Shown one piece after another: positions 34,271 to 43,405 of a stretch of 64,000 nucleotides of DNA. The stretch's first letter is position 1. The number at the start of each line of letters is the position of its first letter. Source of the stretch: JAKIYB01 sp964590255 (GTDB lineage: Bacteria; Armatimonadota; Hebobacteria; CAIYQO01); contig CAZPYA010000008.1 in NCBI GenBank assembly GCA_964590255.1, positions 1 through 64,000 on the forward strand, read 5' to 3'. Below the pieces are notes generated by a model. The model was not told the origin of the DNA. It saw only the letters and a list, made by a program, of their open reading frames with translations, and did no database searches. Both the position numbers and the translations under genes were made by a program.

Positions 34271-35233
34271 TTACTGCTTCACGCCCTTCATCGGCCCAAT
34301 TTCCCGCAGGAAATCGTGTTCGTGCACGAAGGCCAGTAAGTCATTCAGCTTCGCGACAGCCAATCCGATAACGGTGTCGGCGGCGCCGTAATACATCCAC
34401 ACCTCATCGCCCCGGCACAGCGCGCCGCACGTGTAGACGACATCCGGCACCAGCCCGTGCTGCTCGTAATCGGTCTCCGGCGCGAAGACCCAGCGGCTGG
34501 CGCGTGCCTTCACTTTCCGCGGATCATCCAGGTCCAGCAGCGCCAGGCCCAGCCGGTATACCGGCCGATTGCCCATCTCTTTGGCGCCGTGGTAAATCAG
34601 CAACCAGCCGTCGCGCGTGCGCAGCGGCGGCGCTCCCACCCCCACGCGCAGGCCGTCCCACCATGGCCCACCGCGCTCGGGCAGCAGCACGCCGGGCTGC
34701 CCCCAGTGGTCGAGATCGTGTGGCGAGCAGGCATACCAGATATGCTCCATCCCGCCTGTCACCGGGCGGTGCAGCAATAGCCAGTAGCCGTTGAACTGCT
34801 CGGGGAAGACGGTCGCGTCTTTATTTGTCGGCGACAGCACCACGCCCAGCCGCTCCACCGTCTCGAAGTCGCGCGTCATTGCCAGCGCCACCGCCGGCCC
34901 GTAGCGCGAATACGCGGTATACGCGATAATCCACTCGCGTGGGCCCATGCGTGTCACCCGCGCATCCTCGCATCCCCACTCCTCGAAGGGATGCTCCGGC
35001 AGGTCCGGCTCCAGCAGCGGCCGCTCCGCCACCGTCCAGCCGTCCACGCCGTTCGCGCTGCGCGCCACGCGGATATGCGACAACCCGCGCTGATCCTCCA
35101 CGCGCATCAGCAGCACCACCTCGCCATCCAACTCCGCCACGCCCGGATTCAACACCCCGTTGCTTCGCACCGGCAAATCCGCCGGCGTCAGCAGCGGCTG
35201 CCCTTGTCGCGTAAAGATGCGTGTATGTTCCAT
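34271..35233 (-). CDS. GH130-family glycosidase/phosphorylase
   Basis: 320 residues, the usual family size, forming a five-bladed beta-propeller. Recognisable family stretches are VLNPGVAELDGEVVLLMRVE near the start, WGCEDARVTRM (about residues 86-96), DATVFPEQFNGYWLLLHRP and VGVGAPPLRTRDGWLLIYHG. GH130 enzymes cleave or phosphorolyse beta-mannosides and related linkages at the non-reducing end. There is no signal peptide, so it is cytoplasmic. It probably acts last on imported oligosaccharides. Upstream lies the 256-bp palindromic element, which would form part of its 5' region if transcribed from there. Its Shine-Dalgarno sequence is weak (GGGGGA). Confidence 0.9.
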   Translation of the reverse strand: MEHTRIFTRQGQPLLTPADLPVRSNGVLNPGVAELDGEVVLLMRVEDQRGLSHIRVARSANGVDGWTVAERPLLEPDLPEHPFEEWGCEDARVTRMGPREWIIAYTAYSRYGPAVALAMTRDFETVERLGVVLSPTNKDATVFPEQFNGYWLLLHRPVTGGMEHIWYACSPHDLDHWGQPGVLLPERGGPWWDGLRVGVGAPPLRTRDGWLLIYHGAKEMGNRPVYRLGLALLDLDDPRKVKARASRWVFAPETDYEQHGLVPDVVYTCGALCRGDEVWMYYGAADTVIGLAVAKLNDLLAFVHEHDFLREIGPMKGVKQ

Positions 35234-35575
35234 CCATCCGTCCCCCGATGCTCCAGCATACCAGACCGGGGTACAGACGCCGGACGAATTCCCGACAACC
35301 TGTATATGATGATAGCTGTCTCAGAAACTGTCTTGGAAGTGCTCGCAGCCGTCTCGCGGGTCTGGATCGCGCCTGACCACCGAGGAATTTCTGGCATGTA
35401 TTCCTCAATACACTCTCGAAATTCCTCGGTGGTCAGCCACGACCCATCCTCCACGATCCGACTACGAGCACTTCCAAGACAGTTTCTCTGTAGCGCGCGA
35501 GGCGCGTCCATTGGGCATCCTGTGTGCCATAATGGACGCGCCTCGCGCGCTACAGAGACAGCTATCGTATATACG
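35234..35575. other. 342-base intergenic region dominated by a palindromic element
   Basis: No gene is seen. Nearly all of 35311-35566 is covered by nested inverted repeats, described as the next entry. The remaining flanks hold no recognisable promoter or terminator. Confidence 0.7.
35311..35566. repeat. Three-stem palindromic element (MITE-like or structured RNA)
   Basis: Outer arms GATAGCTGTCTC (35311-35322) and GAGACAGCTATC (35555-35566) enclose two hairpins. Hairpin A has a perfect 23-bp stem (35323-35345 with 35465-35487). Inside it lies a perfect 19-bp stem (CTGACCACCGAGGAATTTC at 35373-35391 with 35418-35436), plus a GGATCG/CGATCC pair. Hairpin B has 27-bp perfect arms (35486-35512 with 35531-35557) and an 18-base loop. 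The elements are non-coding and folded like a cruciform or three-way junction. Confidence 0.9.
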
Positions 35576-37558
35576 TTATTCGGATGTATCCGCCGCTAGT
35601 ATCTGCTGCTTCGCCGGGTAGAACGGCGAGCCGACGAACTCCCAGTCGAAGACCAGCCTGCGCTGATGCACAGAGCGTCCGTCGGGGAACAGCCGCAGCA
35701 GCTCCGGCGTCATGCCTGGCGCCTCGAACAGCGTCGGGTTCTCTACCTGCCCATCCACGGCGATGAAACGCACGCCTTCCGGGTCGATGGAGTCGATGAT
35801 CTGCAGTTCCCCATGCCGCCCGGCATAGCGCGCGTTGCGGTAGAAGCTGCGATAGCACTCCCACATCGTCGCCAGGCACTGCGCGCGAAATTCCGCAAAT
35901 GTGCATTCTTCCGTGGAAGCCATCTCGATGACATAGGCCACATCCAGCAGCATGCGGAGTTCCGGCGTCACCGCCGTCGCCGTGCCTTCAAACGCCGGCA
36001 ATTCCAGCCGCAGGTAACCGTCCTTCATGTGGCGGAGCACCGGCAGCGGCTGCTCGTTGAAGGCGCCCGCCGCGCGCACGCCTACGAAGACGTCGCCGAG
36101 TCGCAGGAAATGCCAGTCTGTCGCCGTCGCCGCGCCAGACCAGGCGGTCAACGGCGTGTCGTTGACATACATCTCCTCCGGAGCCATGCCGAATACGCTG
36201 GCGATGATGACAAACTGCAGGTTCTCGATTGTGGTGTCATACAACGACGTGCCCAGGTGTCCCACCACCATCGCGCTGCCGCCTGCCTGCGCGGTGTGCC
36301 ACTGGCCGTAATCAGTCACGTGCGTGGTGTGGGTCAACGCGTTGTTATAGGAGGGAATATCATCGCCCCAATCGACAGCGCCGCTTTGCAGATAATGCCA
36401 CAGCGCTACGCGGCTGTTCCACGCGCTCGCGTCGTCGCTGCGCTGCAGCGTGCCGCGCATCGTCACGTGATGCCCCGCCTGCTTCGCCCACATATCGCCA
36501 GAGGCCGTACCCAACGCCCAGCGCGGCGCGAAATAGGTGCGCGTCTGCGCCATCACCGTCCGCCCGGAATCCATCGTCGCCTTCACTGCATACGGGTAAG
36601 TGCGCGGCGTGCGGGCAAACGCGATGACATCTGGCCGCACTTCGGTGAAATCAACGGCGAAACACTCGACGAACTGCGCCGCCAGGAAGGTGTTGTCCGG
36701 CCCGTGGTGCAGCGGCCCGCCATAGACGTCATCGGTGAGCATCTCGATGGGATTGAGGCAGTTTGGATACCCCAGGTACCACATCAGCGCGTTCTGCGTG
36801 GTCAGCGTGATGGTGTAGTCGGGCAGGTAGGCGCGCGACGTCGATCCCGCCGGCCCACCGATCTCCGGATGCCAGTGCGCCGCCATGTCCAGCAGTACCC
36901 GGTTGGCGCAGGCCGCCGCCATCTCCCGCGCTTCCGCGCTTTGCGCCAGTTCGGCGATATCCATCAGCGCCACCAGCGTGATGGGCGTGTAGGTGCTGCT
37001 GTTATACTCCGCCAGCAGCGCGCGCCGCTGGAAGTGCGCGCACAATCCCTCCAGGTAGAACAGCCCGTGGTCCAGCACCCGCGACAGGCCCAGCGCCTCG
37101 CCGGTGAACACCATCGCCCGCGTGGCCATCGCCGGCATATTGTCGTTGTAGCCGTGGAACATGTAGTCGTTCGCGCCGCTGCTCGGCACCCGCCCGTCGC
37201 CCGGATCGGTGAAGCGCGCCAGGTGCGCTTCCGACCGCGCGATCAGCTCCGGCGTCAATTTCCCCCGCTCGCGCACCAGGTTGGCGGCGATGGAGGACGT
37301 GGTAAAGATATTCCACTCCGCCCAGCAGGGGTCGTTGGCGTACAACTTCAACGCCATGTCGCGAATCGCCGCGTCCTCCGCCGCCAGCAGCGCCGGCAAA
37401 ATCCAGTACGTGATCCGCCGGTCTGGCTCCACCTGCGGCCGATACTGCCCGTCAGGCGAAAAGTCACCAAACGCCCGCGACTGCACATACTGGAAATACG
37501 CGTCCTTCCGCGCCCGCATCGTCCACGGATCCAACACCGTATTCAACATTGTAACCAC
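35576..37558 (-). CDS. Predicted cytoplasmic alpha/alpha-toroid protein of a glycan locus, function unknown
   Basis: 660 residues. The best start is the GTG at 37556-37558, eight bases after GGAGG; the ATG at 37549 is too far from that site. The first half is helical with aromatic-rich repeats (WNIFTTSSIAANLVRERGKL, GANDYMFHGYNDNMPAMATR, YNSSTYTPITLVALMDIAEL), as in toroid lyases and GH families. The second half is beta-rich (MRGTLQRSDDASAWNSRVAL, GHLGTSLYDTTIENLQFVII). I do not recognise the family. No signal peptide is present. Between it and the URO-D-like gene (same strand, upstream) lie 127 bases with repeat motifs. It is probably an intracellular enzyme or binding protein for the same glycan. 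Confidence 0.7.
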   Translation of the reverse strand: MVTMLNTVLDPWTMRARKDAYFQYVQSRAFGDFSPDGQYRPQVEPDRRITYWILPALLAAEDAAIRDMALKLYANDPCWAEWNIFTTSSIAANLVRERGKLTPELIARSEAHLARFTDPGDGRVPSSGANDYMFHGYNDNMPAMATRAMVFTGEALGLSRVLDHGLFYLEGLCAHFQRRALLAEYNSSTYTPITLVALMDIAELAQSAEAREMAAACANRVLLDMAAHWHPEIGGPAGSTSRAYLPDYTITLTTQNALMWYLGYPNCLNPIEMLTDDVYGGPLHHGPDNTFLAAQFVECFAVDFTEVRPDVIAFARTPRTYPYAVKATMDSGRTVMAQTRTYFAPRWALGTASGDMWAKQAGHHVTMRGTLQRSDDASAWNSRVALWHYLQSGAVDWGDDIPSYNNALTHTTHVTDYGQWHTAQAGGSAMVVGHLGTSLYDTTIENLQFVIIASVFGMAPEEMYVNDTPLTAWSGAATATDWHFLRLGDVFVGVRAAGAFNEQPLPVLRHMKDGYLRLELPAFEGTATAVTPELRMLLDVAYVIEMASTEECTFAEFRAQCLATMWECYRSFYRNARYAGRHGELQIIDSIDPEGVRFIAVDGQVENPTLFEAPGMTPELLRLFPDGRSVHQRRLVFDWEFVGSPFYPAKQQILAADTSE

Positions 37559-37582
37559 GTAAAAATCCTCCCGAAGGAAAAA

Positions 37583-37694
37583 TGTATCTCTGTGTCTCTG
37601 TGGTGGAATCGCTCACTCCACTCCATCTCAACAGGCCGTAATCATCCACACTGGCCCGTTATTGTGTTCGTTGCGTTCTTTGCGGCTAATTTTT
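37583..37694. repeat. Intergenic repeat motifs around the end of the URO-D-like gene
   Basis: TGTATCTCTGTGTCTCTGTG occurs at 37583-37602, and TTCGTTGCGTTCTTTGCGGC followed by TAATTTTT ends near 37694. From memory, both resemble short sequences that recur between genes in many bacterial genomes. The second supplies the stop codon (TAG on the minus strand, 37686-37688) of the URO-D-like gene. Confidence 0.4.
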
Positions 37695-38834
37695 CCCCAC
37701 CCCAACCGCATGGTCACGCACCCAACCGGGAATGCGCTCCAGCACCGCCCGCGCCTCATCCGGGTTGAAGCGAATCTCCTGCGACGTATCCGGCTGGTAC
37801 AGCACCGAGCAGGGGTGGATAAACAGCCGCTTGCCCGGCTGCCAGTCCGTCAGCACCGCTTCCATGTATTCCGTATAGCTGTGAAAATTCGTGTTCGTGT
37901 TGATGTAGGCGTGCGGCGCGATGACCAGGTCGGGGAAGGCCTCCATCAGCCGCCCGGCTGTTACGCTGCTCGAGATGTCGGTATTGATGCCCGTCAGCCC
38001 CGTGATCGCCGCGATGGCGGGAATGGCTTGTTCGGATATGACACACGAATGCAGGAACAATCCGCCAAACGCCTCCGCGATGCGGCTGTTATAGGGCACC
38101 ACAAACTCTTCGTAGACGTCCGGCGAGACATTCACCAGGTTGTCGTCAGACATCTGGATGCCCGCGCGGCGCGGATACCACAACGGCGGCCAGATGCCCG
38201 TGCAGACATTCGGTCCTGCGGCGGCAATCTGCGCGGTGAAGAAGTCGATGGCGTAGTCCGTCACCACGTCCATCAGCGTGTGCAGCCGCTCCGGCTCGTC
38301 GTAGGGCATCAGGAAGAAGCGGTCACTGCCCAGCATCTGCTCGATGGTGGTGAAGGGGCTCTGAAAATCCATGATGCGGATGGGCAGGTGTTCGTCGGCG
38401 CAGGCGGCGTAGGCGCGCGTCTGCTCCAGCACCCAGCCCAGCTTCCCCGCGTCAACCGCCGGCTTCGTCAGTGCGTCGATCTCCTCCATGCGCGTGATGC
38501 ACGGGTCCACCCAGTAGACCCCCGACGCCACGGACTCTTTGCAGCCGAATGCCGTGGCCATCGCGCAGGTGCCCGCCCCGGTGCCGATGGTCGGGATAAA
38601 ATCGTCCCCGCCCAGCGGCCGCCGGCGCAGCGCCTCCTGCATCCGCCACACGTTCAACTCCAGCTCACTCAACCCCGCCGGCGGCTCGACTTCCGGCAGC
38701 GCCAACGGCGCCGGATGCACCAGGCACCCCGGCCGATCCGGCGCCTCCCCGGCAAACAGTCGCGTCATAAATGCCCGGGTCGCTTCGAGCTGCTCCCAGG
38801 GATACTCGTGCATCATCAGTCGTTTGGTAGCCAT
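37686..38834 (-). CDS. Uroporphyrinogen decarboxylase-fold (URO-D-like) protein, second copy
   Basis: 382 residues from ATG 38834, where AGAGGG stands six bases upstream; longer in-frame reading to 38912 lacks a ribosome binding site. Typical segments are IMDFQSPFTTIEQMLGSDRF, LHTLMDVVTDYAIDFFTAQI, VSPDVYEEFVVPYNSRIAEA and GLFLHSCVISEQAIPAIAAI. HSC and later APHAYINTNTN lie where MtaA-type methyltransferases hold zinc ligands, so a methyl-transfer role is possible. It shares the general fold, but little sequence, with the protein at 22943. It is divergent from dinB and probably transcribed with the toroid gene downstream. Confidence 0.75.
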   Translation of the reverse strand: MATKRLMMHEYPWEQLEATRAFMTRLFAGEAPDRPGCLVHPAPLALPEVEPPAGLSELELNVWRMQEALRRRPLGGDDFIPTIGTGAGTCAMATAFGCKESVASGVYWVDPCITRMEEIDALTKPAVDAGKLGWVLEQTRAYAACADEHLPIRIMDFQSPFTTIEQMLGSDRFFLMPYDEPERLHTLMDVVTDYAIDFFTAQIAAAGPNVCTGIWPPLWYPRRAGIQMSDDNLVNVSPDVYEEFVVPYNSRIAEAFGGLFLHSCVISEQAIPAIAAITGLTGINTDISSSVTAGRLMEAFPDLVIAPHAYINTNTNFHSYTEYMEAVLTDWQPGKRLFIHPCSVLYQPDTSQEIRFNPDEARAVLERIPGWVRDHAVGVGKN

Positions 38835-38960
38835 GCCTACCCTCTTCAACGCAACCCCACCGATGCCTGCCGGAATGATGAAAAATATACTGGCCTCGTC
38901 ATCGGACCCCATCGAAGCACCTCCCCGAACTGAGCGAGGGGCGCAGGGAGAGTGTTCGCG

Positions 38961-38989
38961 ATGACAGTACCGCCACCAAACTGTACAAT
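38961..38989 (+). promoter_or_regulatory. Promoter giving a leaderless dinB transcript
   Basis: ATGACA at 38961-38966, 17 bases, TACAAT at 38984-38989. The ATG at 38999 begins 10 bases after the -10 box, so it is at or within two bases of the expected start. There is no Shine-Dalgarno sequence. A LexA-type box was not recognised. Confidence 0.55.
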
Positions 38990-38998
38990 ATAGTACCG

Positions 38999-40186
38999 AT
39001 GCGCACCATCTTCCATGTCGATATGGACGCCTTCTACGCTTCCGTCGAAGTGCTGGACAACCCCACTCTGCGGGGGAAGCCGGTCATCGTCGGCGGCACG
39101 TCGCCGCGCTCGGTGGTGTCGGCGGCGTCGTATGAGGCGCGCAAGTTCGGGGTGCATTCGGCAATGCCGATGAGTCAGGCCTTGCGCCTCTGCCCGGAGG
39201 CCATCGTCATCGGCGGGCACATGAGCCGCTATGCCGAGGTGTCCGGCCGCGTGATTGCCATCTTCCAGACCTTCTCGCCCACCATCGAGCCGCTGTCGCT
39301 CGATGAGGCCTACCTGGACATGACCCGCTGGCTGCCGCCCGGCGACACCGCGGAGGCCTGCGCCCGCCACCTGCAGGCGCAGGTGCTGGCGGAGATCGGC
39401 CTCACCTGCTCGGTGGGGGTGGCTACCAGCAAGAGCGTGGCGAAGATCGCCTCAGACCTGCGCAAACCCTTCGGCCTGGTGGTGGTGCCGCCCGGCGACG
39501 AGGCGGCGTTCCTCGCCCCGCTGCCCATCGGCGCGCTGCGCGGCGTCGGCGCCGTCACCGAGGAGCGGCTGAAAAGCTGGGGCATCCGCGCCATCGGCGA
39601 TCTCGCCCGGCTGGACAAAAAGATCCTCGGCCAGTCCTTCGGTTCGGCGGGGCCGGAACTGCTGCGCATAGCCGCCGGCATTGATGACAGCCCGGTGGTG
39701 CCCGAGCACGAGGCAAAATCAATGGGTCGCGAGACGACGTTCGTCACCGACGTCCGCGACCGCGCCGTGCTGGAAGAGACGCTGCTCGAACTGGCCGAGG
39801 ATGTCGCCCGCAGCCTGCGCCGCCACGGCCTGCGCGCCGCCGGCGTCACGCTGAAGCTGCGCGACGGCGCCTTCGTCACCCGCACCCGCGCCCGCATGCT
39901 GTCCGAGGCCACCGACCTGGCGAACCCGCTCTACGCCGCCGGGAAAGCGCTCCTCGATACCTGCGCGCCGCTCAAGCCCACCCGCCTTATCGGCATCACC
40001 GGCACCCACCTCACCCGTGAAGCCGAACGCCAGCTCTCCCTCTTCGACGCCGGCGAGACGGAGAAACAGCGCAAACTCGCCGACACCCTCGACGACATCC
40101 GCGGCCGCTTCGGCAACAACGCCGTCACCCGTGCCCGCCTGGTGAAACCGAAGCCGACCGAGCCAACCGACGACCCATTCGCGTGA
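38999..40186 (+). CDS. dinB: DNA polymerase IV (Y-family translesion polymerase)
   Basis: 395 residues. The catalytic acidic residues are Asp8 (HVDMDAFYAS) and Asp102-Glu103 (PLSLDEAYLD). SYEARKFGVHSAMP and CSVGVATSKSVAKIASD are family signatures. The little-finger domain follows (SMGRETTFVTDVRDRAVLEE). QLSLF near residue 342 is a likely beta-clamp binding motif. It extends primers past damaged bases with low fidelity. It begins a run of repair genes on one strand, 33 bases before an MrfA-like helicase. Apparently it is translated from a leaderless mRNA. Confidence 0.95.
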   Translation: MRTIFHVDMDAFYASVEVLDNPTLRGKPVIVGGTSPRSVVSAASYEARKFGVHSAMPMSQALRLCPEAIVIGGHMSRYAEVSGRVIAIFQTFSPTIEPLSLDEAYLDMTRWLPPGDTAEACARHLQAQVLAEIGLTCSVGVATSKSVAKIASDLRKPFGLVVVPPGDEAAFLAPLPIGALRGVGAVTEERLKSWGIRAIGDLARLDKKILGQSFGSAGPELLRIAAGIDDSPVVPEHEAKSMGRETTFVTDVRDRAVLEETLLELAEDVARSLRRHGLRAAGVTLKLRDGAFVTRTRARMLSEATDLANPLYAAGKALLDTCAPLKPTRLIGITGTHLTREAERQLSLFDAGETEKQRKLADTLDDIRGRFGNNAVTRARLVKPKPTEPTDDPFA

Positions 40187-40219
40187 CAGCCGAAAGCCGA
40201 CAGCCGATAGCCGATACCC

Positions 40220-42952
40220 ATGGACTTCACCGCCTTCCTGAACGAAATACGCGGAGCCCCCACCTACCGGGAGCAGATCGTCTATATCCACGAGACGCCG
40301 GTTTGCGACGCCGTCTACGGGGAGCTGCCGCTCACCCAGCCTGCGCGCGCCATGCTCGCCGCGCGCGGCATCGACCGCCTGTATCGCCACCAGGCACGGG
40401 CCATCGCCGCCGCGCGGGCGGGCGAGGACGTGCTCGTTGCCACCGGCACCGCCTCCGGCAAGTCGCTCTGCTACCAGTTACCGCTCATTGAGCGCCTGCA
40501 TGCCGATCCCGGCGCCACCGCGCTGTTGATCTTCCCCACCAAGGCGCTCTGCCAGGACCAGTTCCAGGGCCTTAACGCCGCGCTCACCGCCGCTGGCCTG
40601 CCCGATATCCTTGCCGGCGTCTACGACGGCGACACGCCTTCTACCACCCGCCGCAGGCTGCGCGACGGCGGCGCCGTCATCCTCACAAACCCGGACATGC
40701 TCCACGCCGGCATCATGCCGCAACACGCGCGCTGGGCCTCCTTTCTCTCCCGCCTTCAGTTCATCGTGCTCGACGAGTTGCATGTCTACTCCGGCATCTT
40801 CGGCTCCAACATGGCAAACGTGCTACGGCGCATGGAACGCATCTGCGCGCACTACGGTTCGCACCCGCACATCGTTGCTTGCTCGGCGACCATCGGCAAC
40901 CCGCGCGAGCTGGCGCATATCCTCACCGGACGTGACTGCACGCTGGTTGATGAGGACGGCAGCCCTCACGGCAAACGCACTTACGTTTTCTGGAACCCGC
41001 CCCGCGACCGTGCGCGCGATTGGCGCAGTCGCCGCAGCGCCAACGTGGAGGCGCATGAACTGATGGCCGCGCTGGTGACCCGCGGCGTACGCACCATCAC
41101 CTTCAGCAAGGCGAAGATGACCGCGGAGATGATCCACCGTTACGTGAGCGAGGCGCTGCAAAGCTCCGCGCCGCATCTGCTGAAGACGCTGTCGCCCTAC
41201 CGGGGGGGCTACCTGCCTGAGGAGCGCCGGGAGATCGAGCGCAAGCTCTTCAACGGCGAGCTACTCGGCGTCAGCACGACGAAGGCGCTGGAGCTAGGCA
41301 TCAATATCGGCGGGCTGGATGCCAGTCTCATCGTTGGCTATCCCGGCACGCTGGCCGCCTTCTTCCAGCAGGCCGGGCGGGCCGGACGCGCCACCGACGA
41401 CGCGCTGGTGGTACTCGTCGGGCTGGACACCCCCGCCAACCAGTATGTGATGAGCCACCCGGAATACCTCTTCGGCCGACCGGTGGAGCAGGCGACGCTC
41501 GATCCCGACAATCCGTTTGTCGTCACCGGGCACCTGCGCTGCACCACGCACGAAATAGCGCTGCCGGATGCCGAGGTCGACCGCTTCGGCCCCGGTGCCG
41601 CCATGGCGCTGGAGGTGCTGGAGAAGAACCTGAAGGTGCGCCATATCGACAGCCGCTGGTATCACGCCGCCAGCGAACTGCCCCAGGCGGAAATCAGCCT
41701 GCGCAGCTACTCCGATGCCAACGTGGTCATCGAGGACGTGGACAGCGGGCGGATACTCGGCGAGTTGGACAAGTATGACGCCCCGCCGCTCCTCCACCCC
41801 GGCGCCATCTACATGCACGCGGGCGACACCTGGCTGGTGCTGACGCTGGATTTGCAGAAGAACATCGCCCGCGTGAAGCGCGTGAAAGTGGACTACTACA
41901 CCCAGCCGCTGGGCGGCACCGACATCAACCATATCGACCGCGCGCTGCGCGAGAAACCCTTCGGCACCGGCCGCGCCTTCTGGGGCGAGGTCACCGCGGC
42001 CTTTCACAACTGGGGCTTCGAAAAGGTGCGCTTCTACGAGCTCGACGCTATCTCGCGCCACGCCGTCGAGCTGCCCACCTACTACCTGGAGACGATGGCG
42101 GTGTGGATCGTGCCGCCGGAGGAACTGTTGGAATCCGTACGCCGCGCCGGACTGGACGCCTTCAATGGTCTGCGCGGCGTGGGCTATGCCACGCGCATGC
42201 TGCTGCCGCTCTTCATCACCTGCGACACCCTCGACTTCTCGCACACCGTGGGCAGCGTCAACTCGCCATGGTGCGCCGTCTTCATCTACGAGCGTTACCC
42301 CCGTGGGCTGGGCTTCACCGAGAAGGCCTACGAGCAGTTGCACCGGGTTTTGCCTGCCGTGCTGGCGGCCATCCAGGCCTGCACCTGCGCCGACGGCTGC
42401 CCCTGCTGTACCGGCAAGCCGCTGCGGGGGGAACTGGTGTGGAACCCCGAGCGCGGCGAGGCAGCCATTCCCAATAAGGCGGCGGCGATTATGATCTTGC
42501 AGGGATTGCTGGCCGACGGGGCGAATCTGGAGATGGCGGACACGCTGTCGCTGACCGACAGCGCCGACGCCGAGCGGCTGCGTTTGGATGCCGACCTGCG
42601 CCGCCGGCTGGAGCGCATGCGCGAACCGCAGCTCATCCATCCTATCGAGCCGCATATAGAAACCGCGCCCGGGCCGGTAGAAAAGACGGAAACACTGCCT
42701 GCCGCCGATGTGGCGCGCCGCGACGGCAGCCGCCGCGACTTCAACCGCGCGCTGCGTAAACGCATCGCCCAACGCCTGCAGCCCGACCCGCTGCCGCCCA
42801 ACCCGCCCCCGCCGGGCATGAAAACCGGCGCCGGCGCACTGCCGCCGACCGCCTTCCCCGGCAAACCGGCCGACCCGCCGAAACCGGTGCCGCTGGGCGA
42901 CTCGCTGGCGGCGCGGGCGCGGAAAATGAAGAAGAAACGGGAGAACGAATGA
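40220..42952 (+). CDS. mrfA: MrfA/YprA-like DEAD/DEAH helicase with DUF1998 and Cys cluster
   Basis: 910 residues. It has a Walker A motif with Lys81 (VATGTASGKSLCYQ), DELH at 185-188 and a conserved STTKALELGINIGGLDASLI motif. QQAGRAGRATDDALVVLVG is helicase motif VI. A C-terminal domain carries a cysteine cluster (CTCADGCPCC, near residues 720-728). In Bacillus subtilis, MrfA repairs mitomycin-type DNA adducts with the nuclease MrfB. Compared with family members of about 750 residues, it has an extra 150-residue proline-rich tail, probably disordered. Its stop overlaps the rnhA start (ATGA). A second, more standard paralogue is at 47243. Confidence 0.9.
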   Translation: MDFTAFLNEIRGAPTYREQIVYIHETPVCDAVYGELPLTQPARAMLAARGIDRLYRHQARAIAAARAGEDVLVATGTASGKSLCYQLPLIERLHADPGATALLIFPTKALCQDQFQGLNAALTAAGLPDILAGVYDGDTPSTTRRRLRDGGAVILTNPDMLHAGIMPQHARWASFLSRLQFIVLDELHVYSGIFGSNMANVLRRMERICAHYGSHPHIVACSATIGNPRELAHILTGRDCTLVDEDGSPHGKRTYVFWNPPRDRARDWRSRRSANVEAHELMAALVTRGVRTITFSKAKMTAEMIHRYVSEALQSSAPHLLKTLSPYRGGYLPEERREIERKLFNGELLGVSTTKALELGINIGGLDASLIVGYPGTLAAFFQQAGRAGRATDDALVVLVGLDTPANQYVMSHPEYLFGRPVEQATLDPDNPFVVTGHLRCTTHEIALPDAEVDRFGPGAAMALEVLEKNLKVRHIDSRWYHAASELPQAEISLRSYSDANVVIEDVDSGRILGELDKYDAPPLLHPGAIYMHAGDTWLVLTLDLQKNIARVKRVKVDYYTQPLGGTDINHIDRALREKPFGTGRAFWGEVTAAFHNWGFEKVRFYELDAISRHAVELPTYYLETMAVWIVPPEELLESVRRAGLDAFNGLRGVGYATRMLLPLFITCDTLDFSHTVGSVNSPWCAVFIYERYPRGLGFTEKAYEQLHRVLPAVLAAIQACTCADGCPCCTGKPLRGELVWNPERGEAAIPNKAAAIMILQGLLADGANLEMADTLSLTDSADAERLRLDADLRRRLERMREPQLIHPIEPHIETAPGPVEKTETLPAADVARRDGSRRDFNRALRKRIAQRLQPDPLPPNPPPPGMKTGAGALPPTAFPGKPADPPKPVPLGDSLAARARKMKKKRENE

Positions 42953-43404
42953 CACTCGATCCAAACTACATCATCTACGCCGACGGCTCCTGCAAGCGTA
43001 ACCCCGGCCCCGGAGCGGCAGCGGTGGTCATCACCGCGCCGGACGGCAGCATCGTGAAGGAGTTCGTGAAGTCGTATCCCAATACCACAAATAACCGCAT
43101 GGAACTCGTCGCCGTCATCAGCGCACTGAAGGCAGTGCCCAGCGGCGATATCTGCATCATCACCGACAGCCAGTATGTGGTGAAGGGCATCACCAGTTGG
43201 ATCAAGTCGTGGAAAGCGAAGGGTTGGGTGAACAGCCAGCGCCAGCCAGTGCTGAACCAGGACCTGTGGCAGGAGTTGGACACCCTGTCCGCCACCCACG
43301 ACGGCCGCCTGACGTGGGAGTGGACGCGCGGCCATGTCGGCACCCCCGGCAACGAGCGCGCCGACGCGCTGGCGCAGCAGGCGGCAGAGGCGCTGCTGCG
43401 ATAA
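42949..43404 (+). CDS. rnhA: Ribonuclease HI
   Basis: 151 residues with all catalytic acids: Asp12 (YADGSCKRNPGPG), Glu52 (NRMELVAV), Asp73 (ITDSQYVV) and Asp139 (NERADALA), plus His129 in RGHVGTPGN. It cleaves the RNA strand of RNA-DNA hybrids. It contains the basic handle segment (WIKSWKAKGWVNSQRQPV) found in E. coli-type enzymes. It overlaps the helicase stop by four bases and is followed one base later by mug, so the genes are translationally coupled. Confidence 0.96.
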   Translation: MTLDPNYIIYADGSCKRNPGPGAAAVVITAPDGSIVKEFVKSYPNTTNNRMELVAVISALKAVPSGDICIITDSQYVVKGITSWIKSWKAKGWVNSQRQPVLNQDLWQELDTLSATHDGRLTWEWTRGHVGTPGNERADALAQQAAEALLR

Positions 43405-43405
43405 C

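Noticed and set aside
35666..37768. 700-codon plus-strand open frame
   Set aside because: Antisense to the toroid gene at 35576-37558, which has a good ribosome binding site and plausible protein sequence. The plus frame is Arg-, His- and Gln-rich without motifs.
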